DNA of 64,000 nucleotides, from assembly GCF_017639205.1 (NCBI RefSeq), contig NZ_CP071139.1, forward strand, positions 1,798,001-1,862,000. Direction: 5' to 3'. The notes beneath the pieces were generated by a model, which saw only the letters and a list, made by a program, of their open reading frames with translations, made no database searches and had not been told where the DNA came from. This document shows positions 52,380 through 59,718 of this stretch, one piece after another. Source of the stretch: Streptomyces nojiriensis (lineage in GTDB: Bacteria > Actinomycetota > Actinomycetes > Streptomycetales > Streptomycetaceae). Made by a program: the position numbers and the translations under genes. The first letter of the stretch is position 1; each line of letters starts with the position of its first letter.

Positions 52380-52522
52380 CGTGGTGCCTCTCACGGTACT
52401 GGGGGGATCGGTGAACCGCCGTACGCCGGAGGCCCGTTCACCCGCCCCCACCCGTGCGGCCGATCACCGCCTCTTGCTCCTGAGATCATCCCGACCGACC
52501 GGAGGGGTACGGTCCATTTGAG

Positions 52523-54832
52523 TCAGCCCGCCGCCGGGCACAGCACCGTGACCTCCGGGCCGAAGGCGACCACGAGCCGCCCGTCCGGCGCGGCCCCGAG
52601 CGCGGCCGCCGGGAGCGGCAGCGCGTACTCGTTCCCCGCCTCCCGCCCCGTGGCGAGGTCCCAGAACCGCACGGCCTGGCCCTGGCCGATGGCCAACACC
52701 GGCCGGGCGCCCGCGACGGTGACGACCATGGGCCCGTTCGGATCCGTGTGGCCGGTCAGCGGTTCGCCGGTCTCCCGCATCGTGGCCAGGTCCCACAGGC
52801 GCACCGTCTTGTCACGGCTTCGGCTGACCGCGACGGGCCTGCCGTCGACCAGGGCGGTGGCCACCGATGTCACCCAGTCGGTGTGGCCGGTCAGGGGTCC
52901 GCCGATCTGCCGGCCGGTGGTGAGGTCCCACAGCCGTACGGTCTTGTCCCAGCTTCCGGTGACCGCGACGGGCCGCCCCGCCAGTTCCGCCGTCGCGACG
53001 GCGGTCACCCTGCTGGTGTGGCCGGTGAGCGGTTCACCGACCGGGCGGCCGGTGGCGAGGTCCCAGATCGCCGCGGTCCGGTCGGCGCCGGCCGTGACCA
53101 CGACCGGCCGGCCGTCCAGGGTCGCGCCGGCCAGGGCCAGTACCCGGCCCTGGTGGCTGGTGACGGGCTCGCCGAGGTGTTCCCCGCCGACCGGGTCCAG
53201 CAGGTGCAGGGTGTCACCGGAGCCCGCGGTCACAACCACCGGCCGCCCGTCCACCACCGATGCGACCATGGCGGTCACCTCGCCCTCCAGGCCGGTCACG
53301 GGGTCCGCGACCGGCTGACCGGTGGTCAGGTCCCGGACGCGCAGGCTGCGGTCGGCGGCTGCCGTGACGACCACCGGGCTCCCGTCGAGAACGGCCGTCG
53401 TGATCGCCGAAACCGTTCCGGTGTGGCCGGTGCGGGCAGGACCGTCCTCGTGGGTGTGGGTGAGGTCCCAGGTCCGGAGCGTGTGGTCGGCGCCCGCCGT
53501 GACGGCCACGGGCCGCCCGTCCACGACGGTGGTGGCCACGTCCCAGACCTTGCCGGTGTGGCCGGTCAGCGGCGGGCCCACGGGCTTTCCGGTGGCCCGG
53601 TCCCGTACCACCACCGTGTCGTCCTGCTCCACGGTGAGCAGGACCGGACCGCCGCCGTCGGAGGGGCCGTCCCCGCGGCCGGAGATCCGGTGCCAGAGGT
53701 CCCCGTCCTGCTCCGGGCCGGACCGGAGGGCCGGCGCCTCGCCGCTCGCGCCGACGGCGACGGCGACGATCACCCGCATGCCGTTCACGCGCTGCCGGTC
53801 GTCCGTCACGTCCCAGATGCGCAGGGTCCCGTCCGCCTCGGCGGTGAGGGCGACGGTACGCCCGTCCAGCACCGCGGTCTCCCGCGCCCGGGTCCGTACC
53901 AGCGCGCCGTTCTGGCGGGCGAGGGCCAGGGGGCCGATGAAGCGGGGCTCCTCACCGTCGAGGCCGACGGCGACCGCACGTCCGGTCACCACCGTCACGG
54001 TCGTCACGCCGGGCCGGTCCACGCCGCCCGACAGGGCCGCGGCGGCCGAGGAGGTCTCCACCGGCTCGCCGGTGGCCAGGTCCCACACCTCCGGGTCCGG
54101 CTCCCCGGCGGTGACGGCGAGCACGCGTCCGTCGATTTCGACGGTCCGCACCACCTCCAGTGACCGGGCCAGTTGCTCACCGGTGCCCAGGTCCCGCACG
54201 CGCACCGTCCGCTCCACGTCGACGTCGTCGACGGTGAGGACGACACGGCGGCCGTCCAGCACCGCGAGGCCCGCCGCCGACGGGAAGGCGGCGACCCGGC
54301 GGCCGGTGAGCAGGTCCCCCACGTGCAGGGTCCCGTCGGCCCCGAGGGCGAGGAGGACCCGGCGTCCGTCCAGGACGTCGCTCTCCACCAGCCTGACGAA
54401 CTCCCCGGCCGCGCGGCCGGTGGCCAGGTCCCACACCAGGACCGCGTCGTCGCCGTGCAGGCTGAAGGCCACGGGCCTGCCGTCGGCGACCGCCGTGGCC
54501 ACGGACAGCACCTCGGCCGTCATCGAGGACACCGGGTCGGTGCGGCCGGTGACCGGGTCGTGGAGCTGCCCGCCCGTCGCGAGGTCCCAGACGCGCACGG
54601 TGTTGTCGCGGCTGCCCGAGACCGCGACCGGTCTGCCGTCGACGATCGCCGTGGCCACCGCCCGCACCGGGCCGCCGTGGCCGATGAGGGGACGCAGCCG
54701 CCGCTGGTCCGGTACGGGGCCGTCGGCCCACTGCACGGTCCACCGCGGATCGTCGAGCGGGGCATTCACGTCGTCGGGCGCACCCGTGGAGGTCTCAGAC
54801 ATACCCCCGAGGCTAGACACCGCCTCTGACAT
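52523..54832 (-). CDS. WD40-repeat protein with about 14 repeats
   Basis: A 769-residue protein of WD40 units. I count about 14 endings of the form VRVWDLATG (DNTVRVWDLATG, DGTLHVGDLLTG, DKTVRLWDLTTG, AVRFWDLATG), each with GRPVAVT strands and TGHT linkers. That would fit two seven-bladed propellers. The repeats are interspersed with longer hydrophilic insertions in the middle. There is no signal peptide, kinase or protease domain. Two starts are possible: ATG 54832 (with GGGAAGGG upstream) and ATG 54802; I use the longer. Function: protein scaffold, client unknown. Confidence 0.88.
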   Translation of the reverse strand: MSEAVSSLGGMSETSTGAPDDVNAPLDDPRWTVQWADGPVPDQRRLRPLIGHGGPVRAVATAIVDGRPVAVSGSRDNTVRVWDLATGGQLHDPVTGRTDPVSSMTAEVLSVATAVADGRPVAFSLHGDDAVLVWDLATGRAAGEFVRLVESDVLDGRRVLLALGADGTLHVGDLLTGRRVAAFPSAAGLAVLDGRRVVLTVDDVDVERTVRVRDLGTGEQLARSLEVVRTVEIDGRVLAVTAGEPDPEVWDLATGEPVETSSAAAALSGGVDRPGVTTVTVVTGRAVAVGLDGEEPRFIGPLALARQNGALVRTRARETAVLDGRTVALTAEADGTLRIWDVTDDRQRVNGMRVIVAVAVGASGEAPALRSGPEQDGDLWHRISGRGDGPSDGGGPVLLTVEQDDTVVVRDRATGKPVGPPLTGHTGKVWDVATTVVDGRPVAVTAGADHTLRTWDLTHTHEDGPARTGHTGTVSAITTAVLDGSPVVVTAAADRSLRVRDLTTGQPVADPVTGLEGEVTAMVASVVDGRPVVVTAGSGDTLHLLDPVGGEHLGEPVTSHQGRVLALAGATLDGRPVVVTAGADRTAAIWDLATGRPVGEPLTGHTSRVTAVATAELAGRPVAVTGSWDKTVRLWDLTTGRQIGGPLTGHTDWVTSVATALVDGRPVAVSRSRDKTVRLWDLATMRETGEPLTGHTDPNGPMVVTVAGARPVLAIGQGQAVRFWDLATGREAGNEYALPLPAAALGAAPDGRLVVAFGPEVTVLCPAAG

Positions 54833-55058
54833 CGCCCTTCCCTACCACACCGGGTGCCGCCGTCCGGAGCGTGCGGACCACCACCATTCCGCCCCCCGCC
54901 GGGCGGCACTTCGGTGGGGGGCGCGGGCGGAGATTATGCGGGGCCACCGCCCATGTGCGGGTGGAGCGGATGGCGTTGAGTCGGACCTGCCGATCGGCCG
55001 GCCAGGAACGCACATCAGCGCGCGTCCCGCGCACCCGACCTTCGAGGAGGTGATCCGG

Positions 55059-55184
55059 ATGAGCATCCTCAAGCTTCAGAACATGGAGGCCCGCGTCACG
55101 CCCAGTGCTGCCGCCACCGTCAGCCTGACGAGCAGCAGCAGCGACTGCTGCAAGTCTCCGCGCGAGCCGCAGAACCCGAACTGA
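55059..55184 (+). CDS. Class III lanthipeptide precursor (SapB/RamS-like)
   Basis: A 41-residue peptide too short for ordinary gene calling. The leader MSILKLQNMEARVTPS carries the class III recognition motif L-x-L-Q-x-M-E, as in RamS and AmfS. The core (about residues 20-41, TVSLTSSSSDCCKSPREPQ) has the four-serine run and two adjacent Cys: S-x2-S-x-C is compatible with a labionin or lanthionine, and the tail is Pro/Asn-rich. GGAGG lies 8-12 nt before ATG 55059. LanKC (55298) and an ABC transporter follow in the same orientation. The second Cys is a likely disulfide or ring partner. Confidence 0.85.
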   Translation: MSILKLQNMEARVTPSAAATVSLTSSSSDCCKSPREPQNPN

Positions 55185-55190
55185 CCCGCC

Positions 55191-55229
55191 GGGTCCGTGC
55201 GTGGGCTCGGCGCGCCCCCGCACGGACCC
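55191..55229 (+). terminator. Attenuator-like hairpin between precursor and synthetase
   Basis: GGGTCCGTGCG and CGCACGGACCC pair perfectly (11 bp) across an 17-nt loop 7 nt after the precursor stop. Such a structure would raise precursor over enzyme transcript levels. Confidence 0.7.
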
Positions 55230-55297
55230 AGCGTTCCCTACGGCCGCTGCCTCAGCCGCTGCTGTCGGCGGCCCCTCGGACGATCACAGAGGCTGAC

Positions 55298-57985
55298 ATG
55301 CACAACGAACGCTGGGTCTACCGCTTCCTCTTCGCGTGGAACGACACACTGTTCTTTGACCCGCTCGACGTCTTCTACGAGCCGAACGCGGACCACTTCC
55401 TCGCCGCGTTCGACGAGCGGGTGCGGGCCCGGTTCGTCCGCAGCGGCATCTGGTGGAGCTTCCGGCACAACCAGAACCTGCCGGCACAGGGCTGGAAGAT
55501 CCACGTCTCGTCGAGCCACCGCCACGTGCGCGAGGTCGCCGCCTCGGTGATCGGCCACCTCACGGAACGCGAGATCGACTTCAAGATCGCCCTCGATCCC
55601 AACATCTTCGAGATGCTCAACTCCAAGGCCATCTCCCGGGGCAGCGGCGGCAAGCTCGTCACCGTCTACCCGCGCGACGACGACGAGTTCCGGACGTGCC
55701 TGGCCGACCTGGCCCGCCTCCTGAAGGGCGTCGAGGGCGCCTACGTCCTGTCGGACCTGCGCTACCGGGACAGCAAGGCCCTCTACTTCCGCTACGGCCA
55801 GTTCCTCGACACCCGCACCGTCGACGTCCTCGGCCGCGGCCGGCCGCGGATCCTCGGACCGGACGGACCCGTCCCCGACGACCGGCGCCCCGGCCATGTG
55901 CATCCCTCCTGGGTGCCCTGGCCGTTCGACGACTGGCGGCCCGCCGACGAGGACGAGGACGACGACGGCCTGGTCGGGGGCCGCTTCCGGGTGACCGGAG
56001 CGATCCAGTTCTCCAACAGCGGCGGCGTGTACACCGCCGAGGACACCGCGGACGGCGACCGCCAGGTGCTGCTCAAGGAGGCCCGCCCGCACACCAACAT
56101 CAACCCGCGCCAGGACCACGACGCCGTGGACATCCTCGGCCGCGAGTGGATGTTCCTGAACCGGCTGGCCGACGCGGGCTCCTACCCGGCGCCGATCGCG
56201 AAGTTCCGGCACTGGGAACACCACTACATCGCCGAGGAGTTCGTCGACGCCTCCGACATCCGCTCGGTGCTGCTGGAGCGCAACCCACTGGCGCGCCCGG
56301 GGTTCGACATCGAGCGGTCACGGGACTACCTGCGGATATTCCTCGCCGTCTTCCGCGGGCTGGCCCGCGCGATCCAGGCCGCCCACGACCGCGGGGTGAT
56401 CCTCGCCGACTTCACCGCCGCCAACCTGCTCATCGACCCGGACACCTACGAGGTGACCATCGTCGACCTGGAGGCCTGCCGGCTGGCCGAGAGCGGTGAC
56501 ACCGCCCTGGCGAAGCCGGTCGAGCTCTACACCCCGGGGTTCAGCCTCTCCCGCAACCGCTTCAAGGCGTACGGTCCGGAGGGCGACCGCTACGCCCTCG
56601 CGTCCACCATGGCGTACTTCGTCTTCCCGATCGCCGCCATGTCGTACCTGCGCGAGGACGTCCTCGACCTGTACCGGATCTTCATCACCGAGGGCCTGGG
56701 CTGGCCGGAGCGGGTGCACCGGCTGATCACCGACCTGGCCCGGGACCGGATCGACCTCACCGGCCTGCTGGAGGCCCTGGAGGACGAGGCCGGCCTGCTC
56801 GACGCGGTCGAGGCCCTGCCGACGCGCCCGGTCGTCGAGGAACGGCTCGCCCTGGCGGAGGCGGAGGCCGGGGTGGCCGCGTTCGTCGAGGCCACCGCCG
56901 ACACCGACCGCGACACGCTCTTCCCCGTGGACCCGTTCGCGCACGTCACCAACCCGCTGAGCCTGGGCTTCGGGGCGAGCGGCGTCCTGTGGGCGCTGCA
57001 CTCCAGCGGTGTCCCGATCCGGCCGGAGTGGCGTGCCTGGCTGAGCCGCAGGCTGGCGGACATCGATCCGGCCCGCTACCCGGACGGTCTCATGAACGGC
57101 CTGTCCGGCATCGCCTGGGCGGCCGACTCCCTCGGGCTCGGCACCCCGGCCAGGGAGCTGCTGACCCGGGCCAACGAGCGCGCGGTGGAGCAGGGCGACC
57201 ACACCTTCTACTACGGCCTCTCCGGGGTCGGCATGACGAACCTGCGCTTCTTCCTGCGCGGCCACGACCCCCGCGACCTCGCCGCGGCGCAGGCGTGCGC
57301 GCAGGCGCTGTGCGAGACGGCGCTGCGCGACGGCGGGCAGGCCCACTGGCTGAACGAGTTCAGCGCGAAGGAGCCGCTGACCGGCCTGGGCTTCGGGCAG
57401 GCCGGTGTCGCGATGTTCCTGCTGCGCATGCACCAGGTCACGGGAGAGGCGCGCTACCTGCGGCTCGGACGGGAGGCGCTCGCCTGGGAGATGGCCCACG
57501 CCAAGCCCATCGACGACGAGGGCGGCCCGGTCATGTTCGAGCACGAGGGGACGATGGAGCCGTACGTCGAGGTCGGTTCGGCGGGCGTGCTGAAGGTGCT
57601 GCTGCGCTACGGGGACACGGACGCGGCCCGGACCGTCCTGCGCGGGCTGGACGTCCGGTACTCGGTGATGCCGGGCTACGCCTTCGGCATGACCGGGGTC
57701 GCCGACGCGCTGCTGGACGCGGCCGAGTTCACCGGCGACCGGTCGTACCGCGACACGGCGCTGCGCCAGCTCGACTTCGTCCGGAAGGTCTTCCTCTTCG
57801 AGCCCGCGGAACGCTTCGGGCTGCCCCGCACCGAGGGCCGGCCGCCCCTGCTGGGACTGCCCGGTGACGGACTGCTGCGCTGTTCCACCGACTACCTGAC
57901 CGGCTCGGCGGGCGTGCTGCGGGTGCTCCACCGGGTGAACCGGGGAGGCCCGGCCGACTTCCTGCTGGACGAGGTCGGGCGGTGA
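55298..57985 (+). CDS. Class III lanthipeptide synthetase LanKC
   Basis: An 895-residue fused enzyme. Residues 1-190 are the phosphoSer/Thr lyase-type domain (LPAQGWKIHVSSSHRH, GGKLVTVYPRDDDEF, YVLSDLRYRDSKALYFRYG). Residues about 225-500 are the kinase (GGVYTAEDT, VLLKEARPH, catalytic LADFTAANLLI near 367, VDLEA in place of DFG). Residues about 520-890 are a LanC-like cyclase without the zinc ligands (LGFGQAGVAMFLLRMH, VEVGSAGVLKVLLRY, PGYAFGMTGVADALLDAA, YLTGSAGVLRVLHR). It would phosphorylate, eliminate and cyclise the 55059 precursor. ATG 55298 follows the precursor by 113 nt, and the stop overlaps the transporter start (GTGA). Confidence 0.93.
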   Translation: MHNERWVYRFLFAWNDTLFFDPLDVFYEPNADHFLAAFDERVRARFVRSGIWWSFRHNQNLPAQGWKIHVSSSHRHVREVAASVIGHLTEREIDFKIALDPNIFEMLNSKAISRGSGGKLVTVYPRDDDEFRTCLADLARLLKGVEGAYVLSDLRYRDSKALYFRYGQFLDTRTVDVLGRGRPRILGPDGPVPDDRRPGHVHPSWVPWPFDDWRPADEDEDDDGLVGGRFRVTGAIQFSNSGGVYTAEDTADGDRQVLLKEARPHTNINPRQDHDAVDILGREWMFLNRLADAGSYPAPIAKFRHWEHHYIAEEFVDASDIRSVLLERNPLARPGFDIERSRDYLRIFLAVFRGLARAIQAAHDRGVILADFTAANLLIDPDTYEVTIVDLEACRLAESGDTALAKPVELYTPGFSLSRNRFKAYGPEGDRYALASTMAYFVFPIAAMSYLREDVLDLYRIFITEGLGWPERVHRLITDLARDRIDLTGLLEALEDEAGLLDAVEALPTRPVVEERLALAEAEAGVAAFVEATADTDRDTLFPVDPFAHVTNPLSLGFGASGVLWALHSSGVPIRPEWRAWLSRRLADIDPARYPDGLMNGLSGIAWAADSLGLGTPARELLTRANERAVEQGDHTFYYGLSGVGMTNLRFFLRGHDPRDLAAAQACAQALCETALRDGGQAHWLNEFSAKEPLTGLGFGQAGVAMFLLRMHQVTGEARYLRLGREALAWEMAHAKPIDDEGGPVMFEHEGTMEPYVEVGSAGVLKVLLRYGDTDAARTVLRGLDVRYSVMPGYAFGMTGVADALLDAAEFTGDRSYRDTALRQLDFVRKVFLFEPAERFGLPRTEGRPPLLGLPGDGLLRCSTDYLTGSAGVLRVLHRVNRGGPADFLLDEVGR

Positions 57986-59157
57986 GGCAGCTGTGGCGCA
58001 CGCTGCGGGGGCACCGGGCCCCCTTCGTGGTGATCCTCGTCGCCGAGGCCACCATGAGCGGGCTGGAGGCGCTGCTGCACCCACTGCTGCTGAAGGCCCT
58101 GTTCGACGAGGCGATCCTGACCGCCGACCTGCGGCGCTTCCTGGTCCTCGGCCTCGCGTACCTCGTGCTCGGGCTGACCCTCAACCTCACGGGGTACTGG
58201 ATCGCCTGCCGGCGCAAGCGCTTCGAGAACGCGTTCACGCTGGTGCTGGAGACGGAGCTGCTGGGCCGCGCCCTCGGCCTGGACGGCCGGAAGCTGTCGC
58301 GGGCCGGCAACGCCTCGTACGTCAGCCGCATCCACAACGACGTGTCCCAGGGGGTGCTGCCCGCCGTCGACGTGTCCCTGCGCATCGCGCGCCAAGCGGT
58401 CGCCTCGGCCGTCTTCCTGGGGGTGCTGCTGTACCTGTCCTGGCAGGCCAGCCTCGTCCTGCTGGTGATCGTGCCGCCGCTGGTGTTCGTGAGCAACCGG
58501 CTCGGCAGGCGGATCGAGGAGAACACCGGTCCCGAACGCGAGGCGGAGGCCCGGTACATCAACACGCTGACCCGGACCCTGGAGGCCTTCCCCGCCCTGC
58601 GCGGTCTGCCGTCGCTGCTGCCGGGGACGCGCCGCGCGAACCAGGACGCGCTGCGCGGCTTCCTCGGCATCACCTTCGTCAACTTCCGGCTGGGGCAGCG
58701 CCAGCGGACCCTCAGCGATCTGGTGATGAACCTGTCGGACACCGCGTCGATGGTCGTCGGGGCCTTCTTCGTCTTCTCCGGCCGGATGTCCTTCGGCAGC
58801 TTCCTCGCCTTCGTCAACTCGCTGTGGCGGGCGGTGACCGGGATGTTCGAGCTCATCAACATGATTCCGCAGGCCCGCCGGAACACCGCCGTCCTCGAAC
58901 GGATCGAGTCCCTGCGGCAGGCCCGGGAGAACCCGTACCACGACGAGGGGGCGCTGGTCCGGATCGCCGGAGCCCGTGTCGTGTACGGCGGCGCCGACGG
59001 GGCCGGGGCCGGGGGAGCGAGGTGGCCGGGGTCTCGTTCGACACCTTCGAGCTGCGCGCCGGCGAGCACGTGCTGCTGCGCGGCCCCAACGGCTGCGGGA
59101 AGACCACGCTGCTGCACATCATCGCCGGGACGCTCGCCCCGGACGCCGGGTCGGTGA
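57982..59157 (+). CDS. ABC transporter permease part (frameshifted before its ATPase domain)
   Basis: The reading from GTG 57982 (overlapping the LanKC stop) gives an exporter transmembrane region of about 330 residues (VVILVAEATMSGLEALLHPL, YVSRIHNDVSQGVLPAVD, FVFSGRMSFGSFLAFVNSLW, LINMIPQARR). It enters the ATPase linker (ALVRIAGARVVYGGADG) and then loses homology near 59011, ending at 59157. The ATPase domain continues in the -1 frame. A missing G in GGGGG (59011-59015), or ribosomal -1 slippage there, would restore one 519-residue protein. The job would be export of the lanthipeptide. Confidence 0.8.
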   Translation: MRQLWRTLRGHRAPFVVILVAEATMSGLEALLHPLLLKALFDEAILTADLRRFLVLGLAYLVLGLTLNLTGYWIACRRKRFENAFTLVLETELLGRALGLDGRKLSRAGNASYVSRIHNDVSQGVLPAVDVSLRIARQAVASAVFLGVLLYLSWQASLVLLVIVPPLVFVSNRLGRRIEENTGPEREAEARYINTLTRTLEAFPALRGLPSLLPGTRRANQDALRGFLGITFVNFRLGQRQRTLSDLVMNLSDTASMVVGAFFVFSGRMSFGSFLAFVNSLWRAVTGMFELINMIPQARRNTAVLERIESLRQARENPYHDEGALVRIAGARVVYGGADGAGAGGARWPGSRSTPSSCAPASTCCCAAPTAAGRPRCCTSSPGRSPRTPGR

Positions 59158-59540
59158 CGCTGCCGCCCCGGGTGGCGAGTCTGACCGCTCCGGTGAACCT
59201 GCCCCCGCTGCCGGTGCGCGACCTCGTCCCCGACGAGCGGCTGCGCGCCGCGCTGGACCTGGACGGACCGGCCGACCAGCTGCCCTCGGAGCTGTCCTCC
59301 GGCCAGCGCCAGCGCGTCGGGGTCGCCGCGCTCCTGTGCGAGGACGCGGACGCCTACCTCGCGGACGAGCCGTTCGCGAACCTCGACGACCGCGGCCGGG
59401 AGCTGGTGTTCCGGCTGCTGCGCGAGCGGACCGCCGGGCGCGCGCTGCTGGTCGTGCACCACGGGGACGAGGACCTCGACGGCCGCTTCGACCGCGTGGT
59501 GACCCTGACCGCCGGACACCCGCTGGCCCGCCTGTCCTGA
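59022..59540 (+). CDS. ABC transporter ATPase part
   Basis: A complete ATPase domain in a frame different from the permease part: Walker A LRGPNGCGKTTLL, C-loop LSSGQRQRVGVAALL (LSSGQ for LSGGQ), Walker B AYLADEPFANLDD and H-loop LVVHHGDED. The boundary is uncertain. It may be the end of the upstream gene after frameshifting at 59011-59015, or start at GTG 59022 (VAGVSFDTFEL) with GGGGGAG just upstream. The Q-loop region is short (TAPVNLPPLPVRDLV). Confidence 0.75.
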   Translation: MAGVSFDTFELRAGEHVLLRGPNGCGKTTLLHIIAGTLAPDAGSVTLPPRVASLTAPVNLPPLPVRDLVPDERLRAALDLDGPADQLPSELSSGQRQRVGVAALLCEDADAYLADEPFANLDDRGRELVFRLLRERTAGRALLVVHHGDEDLDGRFDRVVTLTAGHPLARLS

Positions 59541-59552
59541 TCCCGGGAGGCC

Positions 59553-59718
59553 CTAGGCGGTGTCTTGTCGATCGGGCCGGATCAGGGAGCGGGGTCTGGT
59601 GCCGTGTATCGCAAGGCGGACGAGGGAGGCGACGCGGAGCGTCGTCGACCGAGGACAACGCGGCGAGGCGCGGTGCCAGGGCCCGCGAGCCCGGCCTGAT
59701 CGGCAAGACACCCCCTAG
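59553..59718. mobile_element. MITE-like inverted-repeat element, copy B (166 bp)
   Basis: Both ends are CTAG. The left arm CTAGGCGGTGTCTTGTCGAT and the right arm (reverse-complemented) CTAGGGGGTGTCTTGCCGAT continue to give about 25 of 28 matching bases. The interior has GCAAGGCGGA and GACAACGCGGC in the same order as copy A at 16291-16492, but is otherwise diverged. It has no reading frame. It lies between the convergent ABC transporter and LuxR genes, and its right CTAG supplies the LuxR stop codon. Confidence 0.7.

Noticed and set aside
57982..59540. Calling the transporter two independent genes by design
   Set aside because: The permease reading already enters the ATPase linker before homology is lost, so a frameshift is more likely; I give both parts and state the alternative.
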